In this document: one piece after another, positions 1 to 7,866 of the stretch | How positions within the stretch are numbered: position 1 is the stretch's first letter | Layout of the letters: every line of letters starts with the position of its first letter | Source: an uncultured Caulobacterales bacterium | GTDB taxonomy: Bacteria; Pseudomonadota; Alphaproteobacteria; Caulobacterales; Caulobacteraceae | NCBI GenBank assembly: GCA_903837135.1 | Contig: CAILTK010000059.1 | Coordinates: forward strand, 1-40,654 | Direction of reading: 5' to 3' | Length of the DNA: 40,654 nucleotides | The notes under the pieces: model-generated | Seen by the model: only the letters and a program-made list of their open reading frames with translations | Told to the model about the DNA's origin: nothing | Database searches by the model: none | Made by a program: the position numbers and the translations under genes

Positions 1-166
1 GGTGATGGCCCTGTCGGGCGGACGCGACAAGGTGCTGCTGGCGCCGCAGGCCTCGATCGCCGAGGTCAAGGGCCAGGTCAGCCGCGGCATGGAGCCGATC
101 GGCCGTCTCGCCTGGCCGGGTTGCCTGCGCCAGCTCGACCGAGAAAGCCCCGGCTACGACGTCTGA
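1..166 (+). CDS. 3' end of an unidentified gene (partial)
   Basis: An open frame enters from the left edge and ends at the TGA at 164-166, giving the last 54 residues of a protein. The tail is hydrophilic and ends in SPGYDV. I see no diagnostic motif and do not recognise the family. Codon use is GC-rich, as expected for a real gene here. About 360 bp separate it from the next start, so it probably belongs to a different transcription unit. Confidence 0.5.
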   Translation, partial: VMALSGGRDKVLLAPQASIAEVKGQVSRGMEPIGRLAWPGCLRQLDRESPGYDV

Positions 167-527
167 CAGCCGATGACGTCGATCGCCCCCCCGCGATCGG
201 CGCCGCGTCGGGTCCCGACACCCGGCCGCACAACGGGCGCGGCAAAGCGCTCTACCGCATAGTATAAACTAGATATTCCATCCATCTCGCCCACGCCCTT
301 CCCGCCTTCCGACGGGCAGTCGCCGCCACGCGCAAACGGCCCACTCCGGGCGCGCCCGCAAAAAGCGAGCAGTGATTCAGTCGCTTATGCTGAATTTGAC
401 GGCGGTTCTGTTCAGTATCGGGGCGCCCCGCCCGCCCCCGCGCCCGCCGTCATCAAACCGTTGCCATGCATATAGTTTTCGCTATGTTGACTCGGCCACG
501 GGGAAATGGCGACGGAGGGGAATTCAG
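167..527. promoter_or_regulatory. Upstream region of TonB receptor 1 with two operator-like inverted repeats
   Basis: This 361-bp stretch has no supported gene. It carries two copies of an AT-rich inverted repeat in GC-rich DNA: site A at 259-272 (TAGT-ATAA-ACTA core at 260-271) and site B at 471-486 (ATAG-N6-CTAT, centre near 478). Site B lies 42 bp before the receptor ATG at 528. The same pattern recurs at 3058-3077, 5367-5385 and 5463-5478, so these are read as binding sites for one regulator. The identity of that regulator is not shown by the sequence. Confidence 0.5.
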
Positions 528-2831
528 ATGTCTTTGCGATTTCGATTGGCGCTCTCAGCGAGCGCGGTGAGTTTGACGATGCCGCTCGGGTCGGCGGCCG
601 TGGCGCAAACCGTCGCCGCGCCGTCGACGACCGCGCCGGCAAGCGTGGTTGAGGAGATCACCGTCACCTCGCAGCACCGGAGCGAAAACGTCCAGAAGGT
701 GCCGATCTCGATCAACGCCTACTCGGCCCAGGACATTCAGAAGCTGGGGATACAGAGTTCGACCGACATTGGGCAGGTTACGCCCAATGTGAACATCGCC
801 CTGTCGCAAGGCGCCGGGAACCAGCCGATCATCACTATCCGCGGGATCGGCATCAATGACGAGAACACCAACAACGCCGGTCCGATCGCCGTCTATGTCG
901 ACGATGTCTATCTAAGTTCGCCGGCGTCGCAGACGTTCGCCACCTTCGACCTCGAACGCATCGAGGTCCTGAAGGGCCCTCAGGGCACGCTGTACGGAAT
1001 GAACACGACCGGCGGGGCGATCAACTACGTGAGCGCCAAGCCGACGGACGACGCGACCGGCAACCTGCACGTCGAATATAGCTCGTTCAACACCTGGAAC
1101 ATCGAAGGCGCCGTCGGCGGCCCGATTTCATCGACGCTCGACGGCCGCATCGCCTTCGTCAAAAACAATTCCGACGGTTATGAGAAGAACGCGCTCACTG
1201 GGAAAATGGAGAATGGTGCGAACGACTATTCCGTGCGCGGTCAACTGCTGTGGAAGCCAAGAGACGACCTCAAGGTCCTTTTGAACATCAATGGCGGGCA
1301 GATCGACACCCGGCCCGCCGAATATGGCCACCTCGGCGACTTCAAGCCGGGAACGACCTTTCTGAACCCGACCCTATGCTCGGTGTCGCAGGTTCGCGCC
1401 GATCAGTGCGTCGACATATTCGGCTATACCCAGGGCAAGGGGTTCTACGATGGAGCTTTCAACAAGCAGGCCCACCTTCGCGTCAACGACATCAATGCGA
1501 ACCTGCGCATCGACTGGTCACCGGGCTATCTGGCTCTAACGTCGATTTCCGCGATCGAACACAGCGACAAGATCGAGCCGGAGGACACCGATTCCTCGCC
1601 CTACCGGGAGCTTGAGATCAATTGGGAGGTGCGCAGCACCTCCTTCACCCAGGAGTTCCGCGCCAGCCACAGCGAGACGAAGTACAACTGGACCGCAGGC
1701 GTCTATTATCTTCACGAAAATCTGCAACAGAACCAGCCGTTGGCGCTGCTGCTGGATTTCGATCAGTTCTTCGGGCCCGGATCCGGTGACGGTCTTGCTC
1801 AGAAGCAGACCGATCGCAGTCGCCAGGTCACCGACGCCGAGGCTATTTTCGGTCAGGGCGAATACAGCGTCACCGATAAGCTCAAGCTGATCCTCGGCGG
1901 TCGTTACACACATGAGCGGCGCACGTTCCAGTACCAGGGTACGGTGGCCTACCAGGACGGCGGAGAGGGCAATTTTGGGCCCCCTTCGTCGCTGCTGCCG
2001 GCCGGCGTCGCCATTCCGGCCCTTGATGACGGTGAGTTCACTTGGCGCGCGGGGGTGAATTACAGCTTCAACCGCAACGTCATGGCCTACGCCAGCATCG
2101 CCACGGGATTCAAGAGCGGCGACTTCAACGGCGGCTTCCTCAGCACGGACCCTGTCCAGGCCGCCGTACAGGTGCAGCCGGTCCCGCCGGAAACCGATAC
2201 CTCATACGAGGTCGGGATCAAATCCAACCTGTTCGATCACCGCTTGTTGGCGAACGCCTCAATCTTCTACACTCGGTACAATGACCTGCAGGTCTTCTCG
2301 CTTGTGCCGAGCCCTGCCGGTCCGCTGAACTCCCTGACCAGCGCCAAGGCCGCGCACAATTTCGGCGCCGATCTCGAGTTCGTCGGCAAGCCCATCACCA
2401 ATCTGACGCTGACCGCGAACGTCGGCCTGCTCGATACGCGCATCGACACCTTCGCCGTGCTGGTTCCCGGGACCTCGTCGCTCCAGGGGCTGCAGCTCGC
2501 CTTCTCGCCTCACGTCTCGGCCTTCTTGATGGCGGAGTACAAGATTCCGATCGGCCAGGACACATTGAGCTTCCAGCTGAACGCCAGCTACAAGGGCCAC
2601 CAGTTCTACGACAGCACCAACGACCCCTATTTGGCCCAACCGGGCTATTGGCTCGAAAACCTGCGGGTATCCTACGACTTCGGCCGTTTCGAGGTCGCCG
2701 GCTACATAAAGAACCTCAGCAATCTCCACTATTGGAACGATGCGTTCGATTCCACTTCACCGTTCGGGTTCATTCAGCCGGTGGTCGGTACGCCGCGCCG
2801 GTTCGGCGTAGAGGTCAACTACCGGTTCTAG
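528..2831 (+). CDS. TonB-dependent outer-membrane receptor 1
   Basis: This 767-residue protein is a ligand-gated outer-membrane channel energised by TonB-ExbBD. The ATG at 528 is chosen over the ATG at 372 because a strong Shine-Dalgarno (GGAGGGG, 514-520) precedes it and it opens directly into a signal peptide ending near AVAQ (residues 24-27). A TonB box-like EITVTS follows at 43-48. The plug domain shows the family motif LKGPQGTLYG near residue 148. The long beta-barrel region ends in an aromatic residue (VEVNYRF), as outer-membrane proteins do. No SusD-like partner or heme motif is seen. With a lactonase, SDR and aldolase nearby and a shared operator motif, import of a plant- or sugar-derived compound is more likely than siderophore uptake, but the substrate is unknown. 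Confidence 0.93.
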   Translation: MSLRFRLALSASAVSLTMPLGSAAVAQTVAAPSTTAPASVVEEITVTSQHRSENVQKVPISINAYSAQDIQKLGIQSSTDIGQVTPNVNIALSQGAGNQPIITIRGIGINDENTNNAGPIAVYVDDVYLSSPASQTFATFDLERIEVLKGPQGTLYGMNTTGGAINYVSAKPTDDATGNLHVEYSSFNTWNIEGAVGGPISSTLDGRIAFVKNNSDGYEKNALTGKMENGANDYSVRGQLLWKPRDDLKVLLNINGGQIDTRPAEYGHLGDFKPGTTFLNPTLCSVSQVRADQCVDIFGYTQGKGFYDGAFNKQAHLRVNDINANLRIDWSPGYLALTSISAIEHSDKIEPEDTDSSPYRELEINWEVRSTSFTQEFRASHSETKYNWTAGVYYLHENLQQNQPLALLLDFDQFFGPGSGDGLAQKQTDRSRQVTDAEAIFGQGEYSVTDKLKLILGGRYTHERRTFQYQGTVAYQDGGEGNFGPPSSLLPAGVAIPALDDGEFTWRAGVNYSFNRNVMAYASIATGFKSGDFNGGFLSTDPVQAAVQVQPVPPETDTSYEVGIKSNLFDHRLLANASIFYTRYNDLQVFSLVPSPAGPLNSLTSAKAAHNFGADLEFVGKPITNLTLTANVGLLDTRIDTFAVLVPGTSSLQGLQLAFSPHVSAFLMAEYKIPIGQDTLSFQLNASYKGHQFYDSTNDPYLAQPGYWLENLRVSYDFGRFEVAGYIKNLSNLHYWNDAFDSTSPFGFIQPVVGTPRRFGVEVNYRF

Positions 2832-3057
2832 GGGTGTCGGCGCGGTCTGGGCGCGGGTCGCTGCGTCCGGATCGGCGCGAGGCCGATTTTCAGCGCCTCC
2901 ACCCCGGCCGGCGGTCCTCTTTGAGGATCGCCCCGGAGGGTCGCCTGACGATGATAGACTCTGTGCGATGCAGGACCGCCTTCAGTTGCGGAGCGGACAT
3001 CTGGCTCTCGCAAGCCATTGAAACAAGAGAACACCAAATTCTGGACGCCGCCACCAC

Positions 3058-3077
3058 TATATAGTTATTGCTATATA
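3058..3077. promoter_or_regulatory. Operator-like inverted repeat C upstream of the SDR gene
   Basis: TATATAG (3058-3064) and CTATATA (3071-3077) form a perfect 7-bp inverted repeat around a 6-base spacer. It ends 89 bp before the SDR start at 3167, in the 335-bp gap after TonB receptor 1, where I see no gene. It is the longest-armed member, together with the copy at 5368-5385, of the motif family also found at 259-272, 471-486 and 5463-5478. Binding by a dimeric regulator is inferred. Confidence 0.55.
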
Positions 3078-3166
3078 ACGGCGCGCTCTGCATATTGCGG
3101 ACATAGCGCTATTCGCCCGATCCTTCAGGCGACGGCAGAGCCGGGCAATATCATTCGAGAGTTGAA

Positions 3167-3982
3167 ATGCCAAAGAAATCCTCCAAAGCTCTGTTCGTCA
3201 CCGGCGCCGCCAGCGGGATCGGCGCCGCCATTGCGCGCGCCGCCGTTGCGCGCGGTGATCGCGTCGTGCTCGCCGACATCAATCTCGCCGGCGCCAAGGC
3301 GGTCGCGGGCGATCTGGGAGACGCGGCGCTCGCCGTTCAACTCGACATCACCGACCCATCGGCGTGGGAGAGCGCGCTCGACGTCGCCTGGGCGCGCTTC
3401 GGTCGCGTTGATGTTCTGATCAACAACGCGGCGGTCGTTCATGTCGGCCGCGCCGAAAATGTCGCCCTGTCCCAGCATCAGCAGACCGTGAACGTCAACT
3501 TCATGGGCCCGCTCACGGGCATGTTGGCGATCCTGCCCCGTTTCGAGGCCGAAGGGCGGGGCCAATTCGTCACCGTCTGCAGCATGACGGCCTTCCTACC
3601 CTTCCCAGGGTTGGCGAGTTATGCCGCCGCCAAACATGCGCTACGCGCCTTTCATCATGGCTTCGCGATAGAGCAGCGCAACAGCCCCTTCGCCTTCTCC
3701 ATCATCCATCCCACTTCGACCGAGACGCCGATGCTTGAGCAGGAGGCCGCGAGCGACGAGGCGCCTCTATGTTTTTCGTCGACATCCGTGTCCGCCGATC
3801 ACGTCGCCGGCGTGGTGCTCCGAGCGATGGATCGCAAGACAGTCGAGGTCTTCATGCCGCCTGACCGCGCCAAGACGGTTCGCTTGCTGGGCACCAATCC
3901 TCGCCGCCTCAAGGCCATGGTCGAGCAGGGCGAGGCTATTGGCGCGGAGAGGCTCAAGGCGCGGCGCGCGGCAGCCGCCTAG
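3167..3982 (+). CDS. Short-chain dehydrogenase/reductase (SDR)
   Basis: This 271-residue classical SDR is predicted to oxidise or reduce an alcohol/ketone with a nicotinamide cofactor in the cytoplasm. The Rossmann glycine motif TGAASGIG is at residues 12-19 and NNAA at 86-89. The catalytic triad residues are S139, Y152 and K156, with the usual YxxxK spacing. An aspartate after strand 2 (LADI, D37) suggests NAD rather than NADP. The C-terminal 50 residues are basic and longer than in minimal SDRs. The gene stands alone on the plus strand behind operator-like repeat C and converges on the VOC gene 15 bp away. A shared operator with TonB receptor 1 and the lactonase suggests that it acts on the imported compound. 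Substrate cannot be read from sequence. Confidence 0.9.
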   Translation: MPKKSSKALFVTGAASGIGAAIARAAVARGDRVVLADINLAGAKAVAGDLGDAALAVQLDITDPSAWESALDVAWARFGRVDVLINNAAVVHVGRAENVALSQHQQTVNVNFMGPLTGMLAILPRFEAEGRGQFVTVCSMTAFLPFPGLASYAAAKHALRAFHHGFAIEQRNSPFAFSIIHPTSTETPMLEQEAASDEAPLCFSSTSVSADHVAGVVLRAMDRKTVEVFMPPDRAKTVRLLGTNPRRLKAMVEQGEAIGAERLKARRAAAA

Positions 3983-3997
3983 GCAGCGCGTCCAAGA

Positions 3998-4456
3998 TCA
4001 GCCGCTGCGCCCAGCCAGATCCCCCAAGACTCGAATGGGCGCCGGAAATTCGATCAACTCGAGCCGCAGGCCGTCCGGGTCCTGAAAGAAGAAAAAGCGC
4101 ACGCCTTTGAAGACCGTCGGCGCCGCTTGCTCGACGCAGCCGCGCGCCTTCAATGTTTCGAACGCCGCCTCAATGTTCGCGACCGCGAAGGAAAGACAGG
4201 GCGCCGCCAATGGCGAAGGCGAATGGCGACCGCCCCCATCCCCCGGCGCCGATAGCGCTTGCGCAAGTTCGACGCCGAACCCAGCAACCAGGCCTTTCAC
4301 ATTCGGTTGGCGCGGATTGGTCCGGTCATCATGAAAGATGACCAGGCCCAGGACCTCACGATAGAAGGCGATCGACCGCTCGAGGTCGGCGACCTCTAAG
4401 GCGACATGGGACAGAGCCGTAACCACGGCGACGGGCGGTGCGCCTGCGAGGCTCAT
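3998..4456 (-). CDS. VOC-family (glyoxalase/bleomycin-resistance fold) protein
   Basis: This 152-residue protein has the two beta-alpha-beta modules of the vicinal oxygen chelate fold. Module 1 begins with LSHVALEV (H17) and continues with the typical DLERSIAFYREVLGL. Module 2 contains FQDPDGLRLELIEF with E133. Such proteins use a divalent metal for isomerisation, epimerisation or ring cleavage. The start of module 2 reads PCLSFAV where many members have a metal-binding histidine, so the metal site may be incomplete. Its ATG overlaps the stop of the SMP-30 gene by 4 bases (ATGA), so the two are translationally coupled. The precise reaction is unknown. Confidence 0.85.
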   Translation of the reverse strand: MSLAGAPPVAVVTALSHVALEVADLERSIAFYREVLGLVIFHDDRTNPRQPNVKGLVAGFGVELAQALSAPGDGGGRHSPSPLAAPCLSFAVANIEAAFETLKARGCVEQAAPTVFKGVRFFFFQDPDGLRLELIEFPAPIRVLGDLAGRSG

Positions 4457-5307
4457 GGCTGGCCCGCTCCCGCGACATCGACTTCGATCGCCAGGAGCCG
4501 CGCGGTGTGGGTCGCTCTGCAGAACTCTGGATCCGTGCTTTCGGCCGTGCAGACGAATAGCGTGCGTCGCTCCGGACCGCCGAGCATGACGGCGACCGCC
4601 ATCTGCTCAGTCTCGAGGCGCTCAAGCACCGCCCCGCCCTCGGCCAGCCGCAGGAGTTCGCGCGTCGGCGGCGAGGCCACCCAGATCGCATCCTCCTCGT
4701 CCAGGCAAATGCCGTCTGGAAAGGCGTTGTCCGGCATCTGCGCCCAGAGGCGCCGATCGACCAGCTCGCCCTCCTCGGTGATGGTGAACGCCGTGAGGCG
4801 TCGGCCCGCACTCTCGCCAACGATCAGCGTGCGCCCGTCAGGGGAGATCACCGCGCCGTTCGGGAACCAAAGCTCGCCGGCCGCGACGCTGACGCGGCCC
4901 TCAGGCGAGACCCGCGCCAAGTTGGCCGGCCGCGCCTCTTCACGCCGAGGCGCGATCGAAAATCCGAAATTGCCCACATAGGCTACGCCCAGGCGGTCGA
5001 CCACCATGTCGTTGGCGTGCCAGGTCGCCACGGGGCTCAGATCAGCGTGGACGCGGAACACCCCGTCAGCGTCGCGGCGGAGCAGGCGACGGTCGTGCAT
5101 CGAGACCACAAGGAGGCGGCCATCCGGCAACCAGCCGAGACCCGAGATGGGGCCATCGAAGGCGGCGATCTCCTCGAGCTCGCCATCGAGACGCTGCAGC
5201 AGCACTCGCTGAGCATGGATGTCGGAGAAATATAGTCCCTCCCCTTCCCGCCACCGCGGCGCCTCGCCAAAGGACAGGTTCGATTGAAGGGTTTGGACAG
5301 AGCGCAT
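4453..5307 (-). CDS. SMP-30/gluconolactonase/LRE-family lactonase
   Basis: This 284-residue protein resembles regucalcin/gluconolactonases, six-bladed beta-propellers that hydrolyse sugar-acid or other lactones using one bound metal. The N-terminal GEAPRW places a metal-ligand Glu at E15. WHANDMVVD (N99, D100), FPNGAVISPDGRT (N150) and FPDGICLDEE (D198) match the metal and substrate positions of the family. No signal peptide is present, so it is cytoplasmic. It is the first gene of a two-gene unit with the VOC protein, reading away from the PLP-enzyme gene. Operator-like repeat D lies 60 bp upstream. A lactonase beside an SDR and an HpaI aldolase recalls non-phosphorylating sugar-acid pathways (dehydrogenase, lactonase, aldolase), although a sugar-acid dehydratase of the enolase or IlvD type is not seen. 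Confidence 0.9.
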   Translation of the reverse strand: MRSVQTLQSNLSFGEAPRWREGEGLYFSDIHAQRVLLQRLDGELEEIAAFDGPISGLGWLPDGRLLVVSMHDRRLLRRDADGVFRVHADLSPVATWHANDMVVDRLGVAYVGNFGFSIAPRREEARPANLARVSPEGRVSVAAGELWFPNGAVISPDGRTLIVGESAGRRLTAFTITEEGELVDRRLWAQMPDNAFPDGICLDEEDAIWVASPPTRELLRLAEGGAVLERLETEQMAVAVMLGGPERRTLFVCTAESTDPEFCRATHTARLLAIEVDVAGAGQP

Positions 5308-5366
5308 GGTCGAACGTCCCGAACAGGTTCCGCATTAGACCGGCGGCCGGCCCGATCGCTCCGCAT

Positions 5367-5385
5367 TATATAGTCAAAACTATAT
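5367..5385. promoter_or_regulatory. Operator-like inverted repeat D in the divergent lactonase/PLP-enzyme promoter
   Basis: ATATAGT (5368-5374) and ACTATAT (5379-5385) are a perfect 7-bp inverted repeat around CAAA. The repeat sits almost midway between the divergent starts at 5307 (minus) and 5441 (plus), where one bound regulator could control both units. It belongs to the same family as the repeats at 259, 471, 3058 and 5463. Confidence 0.6.
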
Positions 5386-5440
5386 CCACGGAGACCAGGT
5401 CGTTCGCCGAACCCGCTCGACGGCCTACCGGAGATCAGGG

Positions 5441-6811
5441 TTGCCAGCGGTCGAAAAGGTATCTAGTAAAAACTATATGATGTCCAGCGACACTGCCCTA
5501 TCCGCCGCGATTCCGCTGCCAAGTCATCCGAGCGAAGCCCCGCTTGGTCCGCGTGAGAAGGGCGTGCCTGGCCGCGCCGGCCAAGTGAAGTTGGAGGAGG
5601 TCGGCCAACAGAATTGGAGCCTGCTCGCCGAAGACCTACCCCTCCCCGTAGCGGTGATCAAATTGAGCGCCCTGCGCGGCAACAGCGCCTGGATGAAGGG
5701 GTTCACCGCGCTTTCGGGAACCGATATCGCCCCGCATGGAAAGACCACGCTCAGCCCGAGCCTGTTCGACCTGCAGCTCGCCGACGGGGCCTGGGGCATC
5801 ACCTTATCGACGCCCCACCATCTGCAGGTGGCCCGCAGCTTTGGGCGCCAGCGTATTCTTCTCGCCAACCAGCTGATCGGTCGCTCGGCGATCGAATGGC
5901 TGGTCGAGGAACTCAATGCCGATCCGGATTTCGAATTCTATTGCCTCGTCGACTCCGTCGCGAACCTTGCCCAACTCATAGCGACCGGCCGCCGCCACGG
6001 CTTGAAGCGGCCGCTTCGCGTCTTGGTGGAGATCGGGTTCGAGCAGGGGCGCACGGGGTGTCGCACCGTCGGCCAGGCGCTGGATGTCGCGCGGGCGTGC
6101 GCGAGCGCGCCCGACGTCATCGCTTTGTCCGGCGTCGAAGGATTCGAAGGGATCATTCGCGGCGCCGACTACGCCGAGACCGTGGCACGAGTTGAAGCCT
6201 TTCTCGACACCATGGTCGACTTGATCGACGCCTGCGCTCGCGAGCAGCTTTTCGCGCCGGGCGAGGTGTTGCTGACGGCGGGCGGCTCCGCCTTCTTCGA
6301 CATTGTCGCCGCCAAGCTTGGCGGCGTGGCGCTGGCCCAGCCACACCGCGTGCTCCTGCGCAGCGGCTGCTATCTGACGCATGACGCGGTCATGTACACC
6401 TACCTCTTCGAACAGTTGAAAGCGCGGCGGCCTGATCTTCCGGAGAGCCTCGGCCAGTTGACCTCGGCGCTCGAGGTTTGGGGTTATGTCCAGTCCATAC
6501 CGGAGCCCGGCCAGGCGATCGTCTCGTTCGGCAAGCGCGACGTCTCCTACGATCACATGCCGACGCCGTTGACCTGGTTCCGCCCAGGGGCTGGGCTCGA
6601 TCACCCGACGAGCGCGCCAAGCGGACATCGCGTCGTCGCGCTGAACGATCAGCACTGCATCCTGCAGACGCCCAACGACTCTCCGCTGGAGATTGGCGAC
6701 ATGCTCGGCTTCGGGATTTCCCACCCGTGCCTGACCTTCGACAAGTGGCGTGTGATCCACCTCGTCGACGACGACTATCGCGTGGTCGGCTCGATCCGCA
6801 CCTATTTTTGA
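5441..6811 (+). CDS. D-serine dehydratase/D-threonine aldolase-like PLP enzyme
   Basis: This protein of up to 456 residues belongs to the fold-type III (alanine racemase-like N-terminal domain) PLP enzymes that act on D-3-hydroxy amino acids. The motif APHGKTTLSP carries the PLP lysine (K101 counted from the TTG). A C-terminal HPCLTFDKW holds the His-x-Cys pair (H428, C430) that binds zinc in D-serine dehydratase and D-threo-3-hydroxyaspartate dehydratase. The start is uncertain. TTG at 5441 has a GGAG eight bases upstream; the alternative is ATG at 5477, with only a weak AAGGT. Operator-like repeat E (5463-5478) lies between these two starts. The HpaI aldolase gene follows after 27 bp, so the pair is an operon. 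Ammonia-releasing lyase or retro-aldol activity on a D-beta-hydroxy amino acid is likely; the substrate is not. Confidence 0.87.
   Translation: MPAVEKVSSKNYMMSSDTALSAAIPLPSHPSEAPLGPREKGVPGRAGQVKLEEVGQQNWSLLAEDLPLPVAVIKLSALRGNSAWMKGFTALSGTDIAPHGKTTLSPSLFDLQLADGAWGITLSTPHHLQVARSFGRQRILLANQLIGRSAIEWLVEELNADPDFEFYCLVDSVANLAQLIATGRRHGLKRPLRVLVEIGFEQGRTGCRTVGQALDVARACASAPDVIALSGVEGFEGIIRGADYAETVARVEAFLDTMVDLIDACAREQLFAPGEVLLTAGGSAFFDIVAAKLGGVALAQPHRVLLRSGCYLTHDAVMYTYLFEQLKARRPDLPESLGQLTSALEVWGYVQSIPEPGQAIVSFGKRDVSYDHMPTPLTWFRPGAGLDHPTSAPSGHRVVALNDQHCILQTPNDSPLEIGDMLGFGISHPCLTFDKWRVIHLVDDDYRVVGSIRTYF
5463..5478. promoter_or_regulatory. Operator-like inverted repeat E at the 5' end of the PLP-enzyme gene
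   Basis: The TAGT-AAAA-ACTA core occupies 5464-5475 and the right arm extends to ACTATAT. It repeats the spacing of site D (four-base centre). If translation starts at 5477 the site covers the leader up to the start codon. If translation starts at TTG 5441 it lies inside the coding sequence. Sites D and E are 93 bp apart centre to centre, so looping or cooperative binding is possible. Confidence 0.5.
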
Positions 6812-6838
6812 CCCTGCCTCCCAACCCAAGGAAACCCC

Positions 6839-7618
6839 GTGGCGAACCCGCTTAAAGCCCGTCTGCAGGAGGGCAAGATCGCCCTGAACGCCTGGTCGCT
6901 GCTGCCATCGACCTACACGGCGGAGTTCATGGTGCAGGCGGGCTGGGACAGCATCACCTTCGACATGCAACACGGACTGCATGACTACACCTCCGCCGTC
7001 GCCTGTATCCAGGCCTGCCAAGGTCATCCGGCGACACCGCTCGTCCGGGTTCCCTGGGCCGAGCCTGGCATTCTCGGCAAGGTCCTCGATGCCGGCGCGT
7101 GGGGTGTGATCATTCCCATGATCAACACGGTCGACGAGGCGCAGGCCCTTGTGAAGGCGTGCTACTATCCGCCTCTGGGGATGCGCTCGAACGGTCCGGT
7201 CCGCGCAGCGGCCTACGGCGTCGCCTCGCCCTACCAGACTATCGCCAATGACGAGGTGCTGATCCTGCCGCAGATAGAAACCCGCGAAGCGGTGGCGAAC
7301 GCGGAAGCCATCCTCGACGTGGAAGGCATCAGCGGAATCTACGTGGGTCCGTCGGATCTCGGCTTGTCCTATGAATTGCCTCCGGTGCTCGATCGGGAAG
7401 AACCGGAAATGCTCGAGATTTACAGGGATCTGCTGAAGCTGACCAAGGATCGGGGAAAAGTCGCCGGCATCCAGAACATGACGCCGGCCTATGGCGCGCG
7501 AATGGCCGAGATCGGCTTCCAGCTCATCACGATCGCCAGCGACGGGGTATTTGTGGGCAGAGCCTCTCGTGAGGCGGTCGCCGCGACGCGAAAGCTTGTG
7601 GGCGACAGAAAAATCTAG
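6839..7618 (+). CDS. HpcH/HpaI-family class II aldolase
   Basis: This 259-residue enzyme starts with GTG at 6839, preceded by AAGGAA. It closely follows the HpaI scheme: catalytic H45 in FDMQHGLHD, R70 in LVRVPW, and metal ligands E147 in PQIET and D173 in VGPSDL. These positions nearly equal H45, R70, E149 and D175 of E. coli HpaI. The family cleaves 4-hydroxy-2-oxo acids (for example 4-hydroxy-2-oxoheptanedioate or 2-keto-3-deoxy sugar acids) to pyruvate plus an aldehyde, using a divalent metal in the cytoplasm. It lies 27 bp behind the D-serine-dehydratase-like gene. Such a lyase could supply a 2-oxo acid to this aldolase, which is an inference from order only. Confidence 0.92.
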   Translation: MANPLKARLQEGKIALNAWSLLPSTYTAEFMVQAGWDSITFDMQHGLHDYTSAVACIQACQGHPATPLVRVPWAEPGILGKVLDAGAWGVIIPMINTVDEAQALVKACYYPPLGMRSNGPVRAAAYGVASPYQTIANDEVLILPQIETREAVANAEAILDVEGISGIYVGPSDLGLSYELPPVLDREEPEMLEIYRDLLKLTKDRGKVAGIQNMTPAYGARMAEIGFQLITIASDGVFVGRASREAVAATRKLVGDRKI

Positions 7619-7866
7619 CCCAACTTGCCGGCCGGGACCAGCACGGCCCGCTGGCTAACGCCGCCGGGCACGACAGTCCTGGATGGACATGCTTCGAGAC
7701 CCTGGGCGCGCGCGACTCGTCAACGCCGCGCGGCGCGGGTTTGACCGGCCACAGCGCCTGTGCGTTCAGAGGTGAGCCAAGCCGAAGAACCGGCGGCCCA
7801 GGCGCCGGAATTTCGTAGATCGAAGCGACCGAGCGAGCGCTCGACAGCGACGCGGCCGCGGGCAGG

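Noticed and set aside
372-527. Upstream ATG for TonB receptor 1
   Set aside because: The extra 52 residues are Pro/Arg-rich, precede the signal peptide and cover operator-like site B.
5804-7027. Long open frame antisense to the PLP-enzyme and aldolase genes
   Set aside because: It has no recognisable domain and mirrors the codon bias of the plus-strand genes, which carry full catalytic motifs.
7645-7661. CCAGC-N7-GCTGG hairpin after the HpaI aldolase as terminator
   Set aside because: The stem is short and no T-run follows on either strand.
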